Shown here: piece by piece, positions 27,901 to 37,846 of the stretch
How the letters are laid out: the number at the start of each line of letters is the position of its first letter
Numbering within the stretch: the stretch's first letter is position 1
DNA from: Tomocerus qinae
Lineage: Eukaryota > Arthropoda > Collembola > Entomobryomorpha > Tomoceridae
DNA: 64,000 nucleotides
Assembly: GCA_020055645.1 (NCBI GenBank)
Contig: CM034548.1
Span: forward strand, 41,718,296-41,782,295
Direction: 5' to 3'
Made by a program: the position numbers and the translations under genes
The notes under the pieces: model-generated
The model's input: only the letters and a program-made list of their open reading frames with translations
Databases searched by the model: none
What the model was told of the DNA's origin: nothing

Positions 27901-30900
27901 TAGATTAGGAGATAGTTATGGCTAATGCGTATGGTAATCCTTTCAACGTGTATACAGACAGAATGAGAAAGATAACTATAAGTAAGGCGCTACTCTTGCG
28001 TGAGGTTGCTGAATATCCACTAATTAGGAACAGGCAAAGGAATGAACAGTGTCCACATCATCTCTGATCACCTTGAGGAGTCACTCAAAGTTCTCACTTT
28101 TTTACTCTCGTCCCCTTGTCAATCTCCACCCAACAAAATTATTTATTTCAGTATCATATTACATTAATCCTACAACTACTGCAGCAAGTCCCGATATCCG
28201 CGGGGGATTGTAAAGGACCACATTCTATGGCTAACGAATTAAGGAACAAATCCGTCCCTTTTGCAAATTATACAATCCTTCACTAAATAAACTTAAAGGA
28301 AGTATGTGTGTACGTGTGACATTGGAATGAGACAAAAAATTCAAAGTTATTTGAAAACGTAATTTATGCTATATCGCCATTATGTAGGACATGGGACAGC
28401 ATTCCTGAATTCCAGTATCGCCTAGAATGCTCAATGCTCAACCTTGAATATTAGATATTCGAATTTCAAGTGAATTACAAATTCCACATTTTTTAAGGAG
28501 ACTTATTTCTTAACGACTCGATAAGAAATTAATTGTTTTTCGAATATTGGTTGGAATACCCTATTGGCGGCATCATCAAGTCTACAGAAAGTGCAGAGAG
28601 AAAAAGTGTTTGAAAGCCCCAGAGACAGACCAAAAAAGCATGGGCTTGGTATTTAGATTTTGGCAACCCTTAGAGATTGAATGAAGGAGCGTATTGAAGA
28701 AAGGAGGAGACGAGAGGAGACTGAACAAAAAGGGATAATATTATTGTTATATAAGACTTATCACGTCACTCCGCCTTTAAATGCAAGTACTTTAGCATTT
28801 TAAACATAATATAAGACTGTAGTAAGCGTAGAGCCAGAGTTATTCCTTCAAGTCATGTCAAGAGAAATAAATATGTCAGCCTGCCTCGCCTTGTCTCGCA
28901 ATACGACTCAGCATGTCTGACGATGATGATGATGGTCCAACACTGCACGTTTTAGTAGTAGTGAAGTGACTACAGCGAGTATAATAAGGAGTCTTGCTAG
29001 TAGGCATTACACTCTAATAGTAGGTATCTATATAAACAGTCAGTATTACATGTACATGAGATGCCATCTCAAAAGACTGGACTTGCCCTGCTCATTCACA
29101 TAATGATTATTTCCATTTTTCCATATATGAGCAGTGAGGCATGAGACCGCTAATGGCTAACGCTAACTGGAAAATGAACAAGAGCATGGCTAGCACATCA
29201 TAAAAAGTTATTTGCAAAAGAAGATGCAGAGCAGAGAGTCTGAGAAGAGTCAGGAAGTAAAGAGTGAGTGTTACTACTATCCACATTATAGTAGGTATTA
29301 CTATTTTACTATCTATACTCTCCTTTATACATCTAATACCACTTATTATATGTATCATTTTCTTTATTATACTCTACCTAGCTCACAACAATGCAACGAA
29401 CTTTGATTCACATGTCCACCATGTCCAGTCACCAAACAAAAACACAAGAGTTATGTTATATGAATCACAAGAGATGAACTACACACAAAGCACAGTAACA
29501 CAAATGGATACACATTGTTATGCACAGGTATACAGAACAGTAGTAGGAGGAGAATCAACTAGTCCACTCAACTAGTAGTGCACACACCTCAAAAACTTCC
29601 TTCGTTTAGTACTTCTTCATTCCCAAAGAAATCCCCTATATTGCACAATGAAAATCGAAAACGAATTTTTAAACATAATCTGCAAGTGGATGGTTATTTA
29701 CGAGTGTTTTATTTGTTATAGCAGTGTAAAAAATTAAGAATAAATGGTGTCATGCGCCATTAACTTTATCCGACATTATAATTTTGTTAGTTCCTTCATC
29801 ACTAAACTTTTAGTTGGAAGATGCTTATCTATTCCATGCTATTACTTTTTTGGGGTTTGGTTCCTCGAAAGTGTCAAGGCTGTATCGAGAGAGGCCTTTG
29901 GGTTAAAGACCTCCCCCCTACAAAAATGCAGGGAAAGGAAATATTTTTTCTCATAAATTCGTGCTTATGGCCTTTTTTAAGTCATTTTCGATTAAAAAAG
30001 GCTTATACAAAAGCTGAGCTTGTATACAAAAATACCCATCATTTGTTAATGCTGTAACATGAAAAATTTACAAGAGGAGTCAATGAGCATGTATAACAAC
30101 GAACGCCTATTCTACTACTACGTTTTAACAAGGTTCTCTGCATTGAATGTATTCTGTTCATTTCCATATGCTATGTACAAAAGTAAAAACAGGAGAAGTA
30201 AATAGTCATTTAGCAGGGCACAGCACATGGAGTTGCTTAACCAGAGCGAAATGAATAGGGCTCAATGGTCGCAGCTAAGAAACAAAGTGTCATAATCCCG
30301 ATGGCATTTCAATAACAATAATTACTATTAATTACATGACATTTAGTTGTAACATTCATTAATAAATAAATTTAATGAACTCAAGTTCCTTAGCTCCACC
30401 CACTAATCCACTGCAGCTCCACCTAATCCACCTCATTCAATCTGATCCGCATTAACTTCACCTACCTTATCTCTACTTTAACAACCCTCACCTAAACGGG
30501 AAAGACTTTTCCTAACTTGAGATGCGATACTCGATATTAATTAAATGCGCCAAATGCGAGTCAAGGATATTCCAGTTTTTTTCGTTAATCTACGTTCGAA
30601 AACTTTTGATATCATTATTGCCGGCATTTCTTCTACCCACCGCCCCTTTTCCCCAAACAGGATAAAAAATTTCAACGGCTCCAGGTTCACAATGCTCTCG
30701 ACTCCAACCAAAATACTGCATGTGATGAGGAACCCCAACCTCAGACATGCTCCAAAGAGACACCAAGATGTGTGCCTTAATATCTATAAGATAGATAGAT
30801 GATAATTTGATGATTATATGTAAAGAAATCCACATTCTTGCGTGCAAGTACAACAGAACTGACAGTTTGTCCGTATTAATGCCATAATTCCGTGCTCTCT

Positions 30901-33900
30901 GACTGCATGACTATGTGTTACATTTACAACCGCATAGCACGGATAGCGAGACAAGGTTGACTGCTTTTACATGGCTGAGCTATCTGTCCCATGTAGCACT
31001 GCACATACTGTATATTGACGGACTGAGCACTAAAATGTGCCGTTTATATACCATTTATTTAGTGCAATTATTTAGTGCAGCCAAGAATGAATAGATACAT
31101 AAACTGACAGTGGTGACCTCATCTTAGCACTCAAAACATGAACACATATTCAGAATATCAACAATAATTACATAACTACCCTATTATCCAAATACTAAGG
31201 GTGTCTCATAGCAAATAGCAGAGCCACAATAGATCTACTACAAGAAGAGAAGTACACAGACAGATGAAGTAGTCAGGCTCATGCACATGCAATGCATGCC
31301 ATTTATTTCACATCTCAGTGATGAAATAAACGAGTTGGAAGAAGTACTGTACTGTCTACTAGGAAGGGAAGGAGCAGTGTAATAAATATTAGGGCTGTTT
31401 GGTGCTATACTACTACAAGCAGAAAAATCATTAGGAAAAGAAGTTGACAAAGCCCTAGCTAAAACACCAGTTGGAATTTATACCCTACCCACATTCCAAG
31501 CAAACGTCTGAACTCCATGCCAGAAATCCTACACAGACAAGGCAGACAGATAGACGGTTCCCATCCAACTATTCCCATAGACCTCCTTTGGAACTCAATA
31601 ATTGAAATTACGTGAAATTGAATTTATTTCATAGTCCCTGTCCCACCGAAATAAATTCTAATAATAATAATTGCAGAAAGAAATGTTTCCGTCAGCTCCG
31701 CGAATGCAAATACCTACCAGACCCGCAGAAAGAGAGGGGGGGACCTCCTGAAATTGAAGTATAGAAAGAAATTTTCGATTCAAATTTTTCACTTCGAAAA
31801 TGGTGCACATTTTCGTTTATAAATTGACGGGTCCCTCCTGAAAGTTTTCAGGCTGCGGCTTTGTGAAATACAAGAAAAGTCTGCCAACAAGCCTGTTTAT
31901 TTCAAATACATATGTCACCCTACACACAGTGTGCTTTAACTACTACCATGATGAGTCGAAAAATTGATGGCTTCATGATAAAGACTTCATTAAGGATTTT
32001 GTAATAGAGCTGGCTCAACTTTTTGAAATTGCTCACTACAACATTCCGTTGTATGAGTTTACTCACATCTTTGTTAATGCATTGGGTATTTTAACAGACT
32101 CGTTTAATACATTTTTGTGTTTACAAAAAACAAAATTTTAAGCGCTACATCTAAATCATTTTAATTTAAACAAAAGCTCAAGCGCAAATGGAAATAAATA
32201 AAATGCAATATAACTCTAGTCTATTTGTTATGCCCCTGTCTGAAGGTATATAGGTATAAGGCGGGCGGGTGGATAGTTGCAGATGAAAGATGAAGATAGG
32301 ACCCATAAACCATAGATTATATCTGTACACAGTGTATGACTATCATAGCTAAATGCAATATACAATGCTACATAATATGAATTATGGAATGCACATTAAA
32401 TATGTGTACATTCTTCGGCCCAACATGCCATCGTTTATTTCAAACGGAGATTCACGTTCATAACGAAGTCAAATGAAGTAGAAAGGTAAAGAGGGAACCC
32501 ACCAGGCCAGTCACAGTCACAGACTTTGCTAAGAAGTCTTCCGTCATTCAATTCAAACAGATTCTTCCCTTATTGGTTATTGTAACGTCGTTGCTAGTTG
32601 CAGTTGCAATCACCTCTCGCTCCTTCTAGTTTCATTTCACAATTTCATCTCAACATCAATACAGAACGAGTGAGCAGCAATAACAATATTACTACTACCA
32701 GAGGCCGGAAAAGTATGCTAAATAATTATATAAATTTATTCCTTGGCTATCTTACCATTCGTTTCCAAATTCCACATCAAAACTTGAAACTGAAAACTTA
32801 ACAAACCAGGACAGAAGCCCGCTCGAGTAAGGGAATCCGTACACACAGTTTACAATTACAATACATTCTATTTTATGGAGCAAATTAGGTTGGGTTGAAT
32901 TCTCCTAAACTATAATATAAGCAGTAAGCACTAATGGTTTTTAAAACAAGAAAAACATTTTTTATATGCTCAATACTGTCCAAAGTCCAAACATCTTCAT
33001 ATACCAAAAATATTGTTTGATACTAACTATTGATTTTTTGGTTGGCTTAAAACAATGATGAAATCTGATTAGTTTGAAACATTAATCCATTCCCTGGGTA
33101 CCACCTAAACATTAATGTTTTGCTCTGGTACCACACAGCCATTCATGTATATACTATTGCTCTGCTGTCAACTACATAAATATTCTGGTATACCCTATAT
33201 AATACTAGTAACTTGCTTTGATATTACAGAAACACTTATATTAATTAGTGTTTTGGGATTACCCTTACTTTAGACATGCTACCCATTGCTGTGGTACCAC
33301 AGATTCCCTAAAGTATTGCTTTGGTACCATGGAAACGCTAATTAAATGCTTATATTGAAACAATGGAAGCAGTAATTATAAGCCCCTTATTCATTGCCTT
33401 TGCTAGTTGATCTTGCTACCATGTGAATACTAATTAGTTACTATGGTGGTAAATGGTATTTAGGTGGAGGATTATATATTAAGTAGTAGAGTGCCGACTG
33501 GAAATATCGGTTCTGTCGTCGTATGTAGGTAGATACTATCATTATGATATGCAGTAGGAACTAGGAACTGTCCAGAAGAACCGGAGTTGATGGATTTGTT
33601 TAGGTTTTTCTTTGAATTATTCCAATTCTAAATACTTTTGATTTCCCTGCAAAAGGCTGAATGTGCCGTAGAGAAAATAAGGAGAGTAAAATTGCCTTAG
33701 CGCCGATAATCCCAACCAAGCATGACTTAAAAGGCGTGACATGAATCTTATTTTTTATTTCTTCATTCATTTAACTCTGTAGTTGCTTAGCAAGACACTT
33801 GTGCCCAAATACAGACAGACCCAACACAATTGTCTTATGATTGCACATACCATCATCCAGACCATCGAGTGAATGACGTAATGACTAGAGTACGTACAGG

Positions 33901-36900
33901 TATAACAGCATAGCAACAACCATAATAATGGCCCCGTCTTTTAACCACTCTATGTTCAAAAACAATTAGCTAACTTTGAGCAAATTCTGGTTCGTTCAAA
34001 GATAACTATTGTTAATATTGACCACGCCAAAATATGTTCAAAACAAATGCCTTCTTTAAGTACAGTTATTTTTGAGCAGTGCTCAAAGGGTGTGCTGAAA
34101 GATGACTTGGGTATCTATTCTGTAGTGTATAAATGCAATAAGCAATAATCCAATGTTTTAGTATGCCAACAATTTTAAGGTCTTGCTTTCTGTCCAACTT
34201 GCAATGTTGAGACAAAATGGCCCAACACACGAGATTTTATTTAAAGAGTGAGGCAACGTTGTTGTCATAAGGATACATAATGCTTACAGCATTCAATCTC
34301 CTTGCGTAAGTTTTCGTACACGTACTTATAATATTCATCTCAGCAACATTTTTATTAAATTTTTATCAAATCCATACTATCATTTCATTGCCATACCATG
34401 GCCAAGTTATTTAACACTTTGAATGTTCTTAGAATGTTGAAAATATAATAAGTATATGCATTCCCCACGCCGGATTCTATATCTGAGTTATATATGAGTT
34501 CGTTTATGCACAAAGCGTTTGGATGCAATTTTGTCCAATGTAAATGTCTTCATTCTATTGAAGATTTAGACCATATATCAGTCATATCTGTTAGATCTGA
34601 GATGCTGGGCACCAAGACTTAAGGCACCAAGACTTGGCATCTGAACTTAGTTTTTAAATGTTTTTTCGGTGGCAACATCTTAGGTGACAAAACAGGCATG
34701 ATTTTGCCACCGAAGAAGTATTTTAAAGTCTTTCGTTGCATCCTGAACCCAGAATCTCCGATCCAACATCCAACCGTCATTAGTGTCATAATGACGTAGA
34801 AACAAAAAATTCTGAAAAACAGCAATATACGTACCCCAAACCAATGAGTAATCTTGAGTAGATTGAACGAAGGGTCAACAGTCAAACGGTCCATCAACAC
34901 CGAAACCAAAACCAACCCAAGGCAAAATCATAAGAAAAAAGTAAAAATTAAAATAAAGTATAAAATGATACGGTTACAGTTCACCTATCATCGAAAGTCA
35001 ATATGATATACATACACGTCAAGCCATATAATATATATATAAGCTGCATAGTATAGGTTCAGTTTTTTTCATTTGTTTTACAACACCAATTGTCCCAATC
35101 TTTAAGGAGTGGGGGAGAGGTTCTTGGCGGAACCGTTATCTAGAGAATGGTAATTAACATACATGTGATGTAAATAGACCGAGTTGTTTAACATGTATTG
35201 AAGAAATATATTTTGGGGACTCAGGCTCTATTGGAAAAATAGATTTGAAGGTTTACGTCAATCTCCACTCCTCTCTTGTACTCTTCCTAGTAGAAAATTA
35301 TTACTACTAATATATATGCATGTAATTAACTCCACATTATATAAAACAATAAAAATGCGCTAGACTGTTCAATAGCTGTATCCATAAATATCCTTTCAAT
35401 TCAATGCTTGCATAATAGATACTACTAGTACGTTATACAGTGACGCATATGCAAGACAAAAATATGCTAGCATTTATTAGCAATGATGTAACGAGTAGTT
35501 GTTTTAGCCGAATGAATTCCTAATAATAGCCTGCTATGCGAGGCCGAATATTTCACAATACTAAAAATGCAAGTACTTGTGTGTAATTTTTGAATTTATT
35601 TTTATTATTTTACATTACTAGTCTATAAAAGATATTTGTAAAACTGCACATCCTGTCATTATTGTATTAAATATTTTTACCAGTGAATAACATGAATCTC
35701 TGAAATGCAAGTATGCTATCAGACAGAATTATAAAGCGTTATTACATGTTCATCTATCAGTAGTGCGTATGCTTGACTTGACACTAACAATGACAACAAG
35801 CACGTATATATACAGTAGTCTAGTCAACTTATATTCTTTTACCTAAGTACAATAATGTCTAATCTGATGTGGACGTAGTACAACTTCCCTATGAATATTC
35901 TTGTACTAATTACATCATAATAATACTGTAAAGTCGTCCGTGTATAATGTAAACAAAGGCTGAAAAAGAATGTTCGTCTGAAGCAGAGCATCAGGCACTC
36001 TTCACTTCACTCATAAAATCGAATCAGCTAGTTAAGTACACAACAACAACTCAACTTACACAATGCTTTTATATCACAACTAATCACTACTTCCCGTTCT
36101 CCCACGACAATAGACAATTGTAATGTATTGACATGTTTTCCCGCAGGTGCGACTAAATAACTATTAATTACATCGCATCCGGATATATTTTCACTATTTT
36201 CATTTCTAATGTGCACACGGAATTGGAAAACGGAGACTAATTATACATTTACTTTTGTTTGTAGAACCGATGATAATATGTCGTAGGCGTCGAGGAGGCA
36301 CTCACCTATACACACTTAAAAAGATTCCTATGGGTTCAGTCGTTGATATCCTGCGCAGCCTATTGACTGTACCCTCAACCGATCTCAATTGGCCCTCATT
36401 GCTACATAACTTTTCCTTGCAATGATATTTAATTTATTTTATAAATATATTACATCCAAATCAGAAACCAGCAAAAGATGTCCTTAACTGACATCAAACT
36501 ACAATCATGTTGGGTTCCATGATTAATAATGTAAACTATAATAACTACACTACAAACATAATATCGACAAATAGTAGCAAGGTATAGTTGGCGAATATTC
36601 AATTTGGGATTGTTCGGCATGAATATAGAATTGCGAAAAAATCATACAACGAAAATTTCTGTAAGTTCCATTTTTCATTGGTCTTTGACATATAAATTGC
36701 AGTCACAATACAATGACAAGGGACTATGTAACTATAGGCTATGTCACTCCATAAATACATAGCAAAAAGTTAGAAATTAGTCGAGAGTCGAGATATAACA
36801 AGAGTCATCCTGACGAATCAAAAAATTTAAACAGTTTTCATCCACCTCATGAAAAACTGATTTTCAATCCACGTCTACGTAGATTTCCTTGTAACCTCAA

Positions 36901-37846
36901 CTATAACTGAGTTACGTGGGCAACACTAAGTTAACCTAACTTATAATGTTTTATATCAGATTAGAGCACTATCTGGTCTCTTTTACTTCTAAATGTTCCT
37001 TTTAAAATATAATTTTATATAGTTTTGAACTAAACCGAAGTCGACGTTTGGGTTAAATTGCTTATTTTGTCAACCAAATTTAAACCGCATTAATCTTATA
37101 TATCCGTTTAAACCATTAAAACTTATTACACATGATCCCAAGTTTCACTTTCGTCTATTACTACAAAAAGGCTACAGGTTAAATCTTTTTAGCGGTTTGT
37201 TGATAATTTGTGCTAGTATATGTTACGAAATTACAATAGTCTATTTAATTAGCATTTAGAGCATTATAGTTGACTTTATCTGTAGGCCCTGCGGTAATGT
37301 ACGTACTATTTACCATACTCCTTCGAAAAGAATCAAATTATTTTTAATTTTCTCATTTTCAGCAAATAAGAATAAGGAAGTCTTCATCTATACCATTAGT
37401 GTCAGAAGTAAGCTTTTTGCAGTAATGATAATGATATACTCTACAATTACAATTATTTCCACTTCCAGTCAAGTATATACAAAATGTCCTCGCTTACAGA
37501 GAAGTGATTATTTTTTGGCCTATTTTATACATTAGTAGATGTCTCTCGTTTTGAATGTAATATACGGCAGCTCAGTGAAGAAATAAAACTTCAAGGTCCA
37601 AAGGTAGTGAGTTTTAGCGAATGCAATCTGCTTTCTTAAGGGTTTAGATTAGATTTAAAAAATATTAAAACTGTTTCTTACTTTGGGCAATGAGGCCAAG
37701 CATTGCTGTTTGACATCCCAGACTAGATCATGTCTGTAGAACTGGAGGCACTTGTGGATGTTAAGATCTGGAACGTGAATTCGGATAAGAACAGCACCTC
37801 CTCCCTGGTCCTCTTCACCTCCAGCCGAAATCTCTTCGTCGCACAT
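3390..37846 (-). CDS. Shank: Shank/Prosap postsynaptic scaffold, 15 coding exons (whole gene)
   Basis: Shank (Prosap) is a master scaffold of the excitatory postsynaptic density: SPN and ankyrin repeats bind Ras-type GTPases and cytoskeleton, PDZ binds GKAP/receptor C-termini, proline motifs bind Homer, and SAM polymerises. The coding sequence is join(37846-37682, 26115-25990, 24926-24746, 24220-23901, 21244-20983, 17834-17547, 12903-12703, 11724-11520, 10720-10522, 9289-9064, 8547-8440, 8203-7875, 7798-5522, 5062-4192, 3958-3390). All junctions show GT donors and AG acceptors with matching phases. The sum is 6327 nt, giving 2108 residues, longer than I recall for Drosophila Prosap and near vertebrate SHANK1. 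Domain order: SPN about 10-105, ankyrin about 130-345, SH3 about 489-541, PDZ about 588-681, Homer motifs near 1640-1657, Gln/His tract about 1950-2026, SAM about 2040-2104. No frameshift or internal stop was seen. Non-coding 5' exons are not resolved, and alternative splicing cannot be judged. Confidence 0.97.
3656..3860 (-). repeat. Interrupted CAG/CAA/CAC coding microsatellite
   Basis: On the plus strand, runs of TGCTGTTGTTGG and TGCTGGTGCTGTTG units; in the coding frame these give Gln with regularly spaced His. Mixed CAG, CAA and CAC codons mean the tract is not a pure triplet run. It lies inside Shank exon 15 just before SAM. Long frames on either strand here are by-products of the repeat. 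Confidence 0.9.
4192..5062 (-). CDS. Shank: Shank exon 14: Homer-binding motifs and Gln/Met/His-rich segment
   Basis: Residues 1630-1919 plus one base. Two PPPEF motifs (1638-1642 and 1653-1657) fit the PPxxF ligand for the Homer EVH1 domain, known for Shank. The rest is low complexity, rich in Gln, Met, His, Ser and Pro, and is probably disordered. Acceptor CGTTTGCAG, donor CCAG before GTCAGT, phase 1. Confidence 0.95.
5063..5521 (-). other. Shank intron 13, nothing else seen
   Basis: AT-rich, bounded by GTAACT and TTTGCAG. No embedded gene or repeat recognised. Confidence 0.8.
5522..7798 (-). CDS. Shank: Shank exon 13: giant disordered exon
   Basis: Residues 871-1629; 2277 bp in one exon, equivalent to the single large exon that encodes most of the proline-rich region in vertebrate Shanks. 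It is rich in Ser, Pro, Thr and Asp/Glu, with a Q/H-rich patch (about LSQQQQQILQQQQQLQ) and a second near its end (DHQQQQLHHHQQQQ). The last helix-like stretch (KSIEESLKLIQMHVAAL) may be a short coiled coil. Acceptor TGGCAG, donor CTCAAG before GTAACT, phase 0. No catalytic domain is present. Confidence 0.95.
7875..8203 (-). CDS. Shank: Shank exon 12: proline-rich region start
   Basis: Residues 761-870. Gly/Ser-rich with KPPLPP at 784-789, a polyproline motif that could serve as an SH3 ligand (inference). EIQEIFAEKSQ, then GPHKIYASVSEMKRSK, leads into exon 13. Acceptor TGTGCAG, donor TCTAAG before GTGAGC, phase 0. Confidence 0.93.
8440..8547 (-). CDS. Shank: Shank exon 11: short conserved linker
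   Basis: Residues 725-760 plus one base; 108 bp, below usual open-frame cutoffs but unambiguous from splice sites (TTTGGCAG acceptor, GTAAGT donor) and matching phases. It encodes a Pro/Ser stretch and then SVGRARAKSM with LADLG, a motif near the PDZ-proline-rich boundary also seen in other Shanks. Confidence 0.9.
8548..9063 (-). other. Shank intron 10, nothing else seen
   Basis: Bounded by GTATGT and GGCAG. No repeat or RNA gene recognised. Confidence 0.8.
9064..9289 (-). CDS. Shank: Shank exon 10: second half of PDZ domain
   Basis: Residues 650-724 plus one base. ATC AAC GGG after GATTGCAG continues DFILS-INGTDV. The alphaB helix SSHETVVDLIR carries His660 at its start, the residue that defines class I PDZ specificity for C-terminal S/T-x-hydrophobic ligands. 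The domain closes at VSMTVVGL (about 681). A Pro/Ser-rich linker with FATLPRKYSG follows. Donor GTATGT. Confidence 0.96.
9290..10521 (-). other. Shank intron 9 (splits the PDZ domain)
   Basis: 1.2 kb, bounded by GTATTT and GATTGCAG. A 68-residue plus-strand frame (9761-9967) is present but is Lys/Ser-rich with no known domain; I do not call it a gene. Confidence 0.75.
10522..10720 (-). CDS. Shank: Shank exon 9: first half of PDZ domain
   Basis: Residues 583-649. The PDZ starts near HTVILHRG; the carboxylate-binding loop is GFGF at 598-601, followed by VLRGAKSDSP and the long Shank-type beta2-beta3 insert with FPALQYLDDVDE. It ends GLKKGDFILS before GTATTT, phase 0. The protein 'GFGFVLRGAK' block is a hallmark of the Shank PDZ, which binds GKAP/SAPAP-type C-termini. 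Confidence 0.97.
10721..11519 (-). other. Shank intron 8, nothing else seen
   Basis: 0.8 kb between the SH3-linker exon and the PDZ exon, bounded by GTAAGT and TTTAG. No structure recognised. Confidence 0.8.
11520..11724 (-). CDS. Shank: Shank exon 8: second half of SH3 and SH3-PDZ linker
   Basis: Residues 515-582 plus two bases. It completes the SH3: STDTGLLEGSLRG, then GLFPASCVQEI. The position where most SH3 domains, including vertebrate Shank, carry Trp (WEG) is Leu-Leu here. A basic linker (RREMTAKQYANIPRIKKIY) leads to the PDZ. Acceptor TTTTTTCAG, donor TATAC before GTAAGT, phase 2. Confidence 0.94.
11725..12702 (-). other. Shank intron 7 (splits the SH3 domain)
   Basis: About 1 kb, bounded by GTACCT and TTTTTTCAG, phase 1. 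No gene or repeat recognised. Confidence 0.8.
12703..12903 (-). CDS. Shank: Shank exon 7: linker and first half of SH3
   Basis: Residues 448-514 plus one base. A Ser/Gly/Thr-rich linker (about 448-488) is followed by the first SH3 strands from MMVVCVENYTAAS to LKLAEGDIIE. The usual ALYDY motif is degenerate here. Acceptor TTTTCAG, donor GAAG before GTACCT, phase 1. Confidence 0.93.
12904..17546 (-). other. Shank intron 6 (4.6 kb)
   Basis: Bounded by GTTAAT and TTTTCAG. Contains a 16-bp inverted repeat pair near 15651-15749. A plus-strand 88-residue frame at 13544-13810 has no recognisable domain. No other feature seen. Confidence 0.7.
15651..15749. repeat. Short inverted repeat pair, 16-bp arms
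   Basis: AGAGCTATACCTACTT at 15651-15666 is perfectly inverted at 15734-15749, with a 67-bp spacer. It could be ends of a degraded small MITE or a chance hairpin. Low functional inference. Confidence 0.5.
17547..17834 (-). CDS. Shank: Shank exon 6: ankyrin-SH3 linker
   Basis: Residues 352-447 plus one base. It begins PFRDLPKYNPKRRS, the conserved basic stretch right after the Shank ankyrin repeats. It then becomes Ser/Pro/Gly-rich and Cys-containing (SASSCLSECSG) with no folded domain seen. Acceptor TTTTAG, donor ACTG before GTTAAT, phase 1. Shank linkers of this kind are generally disordered. Confidence 0.93.
17835..20982 (-). other. Shank intron 5 (3.1 kb)
   Basis: Bounded by GTATGT and TTTTAG. 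Holds the short perfect hairpin at 18619-18646; no gene or full transposon recognised. Confidence 0.7.
18619..18646. repeat. Perfect 13-bp-arm palindrome
   Basis: ACATCATAGTATA and its exact inverse complement are separated by only two bases (CT). Near-perfect 28-bp palindrome inside a Shank intron; no flanking duplication seen. Confidence 0.7.
20983..21244 (-). CDS. Shank: Shank exon 5: last ankyrin repeats
   Basis: Residues 265-351 plus one base. Acceptor TTTCAG then GCATGC; donor GTTG before GTATGT, phase 1. The motifs HLEHLLYYGAD, SGNTPLHVCA, NQESSARLLLFRGADKE, and QTPYQVAVIAGNMELAEII followed by QTHRSQDV closely match the end of the Shank ankyrin block. The junction rebuilds DVVPFR, conserved in Shanks. 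Confidence 0.96.
21245..23900 (-). other. Shank intron 4 (2.7 kb)
   Basis: Bounded by GTAATA and TTTCAG. Contains a 34-bp perfect palindrome (22873-22906) and a degenerate direct repeat around 23174-23239 (GCCAATCAGCACA... and GCCAGTCAACACA...). No coding signal. Confidence 0.7.
22873..22906. repeat. Perfect 34-bp palindrome
   Basis: TTGAAACCAAGTAGTAT followed immediately by its exact inverse complement, with no spacer. It may be the fused ends of a small inverted-repeat element or an extrusion-prone site. Confidence 0.85.
23901..24220 (-). CDS. Shank: Shank exon 4: ankyrin repeats (central)
   Basis: Residues 158-264. Acceptor TTTTGCAG, donor CAG before GTAATA, phase 0 at the end. Repeated ankyrin signatures are visible: ETPLAMAA, DGATAMHRAV, KGLTPLYLSV and the GGALLDYR / GGSPNYRD turn motifs. 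The end GWHETHQ joins ACRNGL of exon 5 as one ankyrin unit, so this intron splits a repeat. Confidence 0.96.
24221..24745 (-). other. Shank intron 3, nothing else seen
   Basis: 525 bp, AT-rich, bounded by GTAGGT and TTTTGCAG, phase 1. No embedded element recognised. Confidence 0.8.
24746..24926 (-). CDS. Shank: Shank exon 3: SPN-ankyrin linker and first ankyrin helix
   Basis: Residues 98-157 plus one base. It starts at TTG after TTTACAG and ends GGAG before GTAGGT (phase 1). The LRYKRRLYKG basic segment closes the SPN domain. The sequence then runs into the first ankyrin unit (RRFLDYV, then GLDPNFHCPETG). Confidence 0.95.
24927..25989 (-). other. Shank intron 2, nothing else seen
   Basis: 1.06 kb, bounded by GTAAG and TTTACAG, phase 0. 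No embedded element recognised. Confidence 0.8.
25990..26115 (-). CDS. Shank: Shank exon 2: second half of SPN domain
   Basis: Residues 56-97 (42 codons, phase 0 at both ends), with acceptor TTTCAG and donor GTAAG. It contains the highly conserved Shank signature NYGLFAPP, then GKAGKFLDEER and a PVGYLE end that joins directly to the LRYKRR start of the next exon, as in vertebrate Shanks. It is too short to be found by a simple open-frame scan. Confidence 0.95.
26824..27511. mobile_element. Non-autonomous inverted-repeat transposon (TGGCATAA family, copy 1)
   Basis: The ends are inverted: CCCTAATTGGCATATGC at the left, and the inverse of GCGTATGCAAATTAGGGG at the right. Both are followed inward by TGTGGCATAAAATAA and further TTGGCATAAA repeats. 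No coding capacity. The interior shares the segment TGGATATATACTTTAGCAGATAA with copy 2 (inverted there). No clear target duplication remains here, suggesting an older insertion. Confidence 0.8.
33097..33330. repeat. Degenerate minisatellite with GGTACCA core
   Basis: GGTACCAC or GGTACCAT occurs at 33097, 33127, 33293 and 33323, as two pairs each spaced 30 bp, often preceded by TTGCTNT. The intervening sequence is a decayed version of the same unit (ATTAATGTTT-like). It looks like an old tandem repeat. Confidence 0.5.
37682..37846 (-). CDS. Shank: Shank exon 1: start codon and first half of SPN domain
   Basis: Residues 1-55. The ATG at 37846-37844 has A at -3. The same frame is open for ten codons upstream and then meets a TGA, and no nearby acceptor has a convincing pyrimidine tract, so this ATG is the likely start. 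After an acidic, glycine-rich leader comes a beta strand (VLIRIHVPDL) and a KCLQF segment typical of the Shank N-terminal SPN (Ras-association-like) fold. The exon ends CCCAAA before GTAAGA, phase 0. Any 5'UTR exon upstream is unresolved. Confidence 0.93.

Larger units (their letters stand above)
26116..37681 (-). other. Shank intron 1 (coding), 11.6 kb
   Basis: Interrupts the SPN domain between exons 1 and 2. It holds one TGGCATAA-family MITE (about 26824-27511) and a degenerate GGTACCA-containing repeat near 33097-33330. Scattered short frames, including a hydrophobic one at 29264-29575 on the plus strand, show no family resemblance. Large 5' introns often hold enhancers, but no specific site is recognised. 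Confidence 0.75.

Noticed and set aside
29264-29575. Hydrophobic 103-residue plus-strand frame
   Set aside because: The Ile/Leu-rich stretch comes from AT-rich sequence; no signal of a real membrane protein family and it is intronic.
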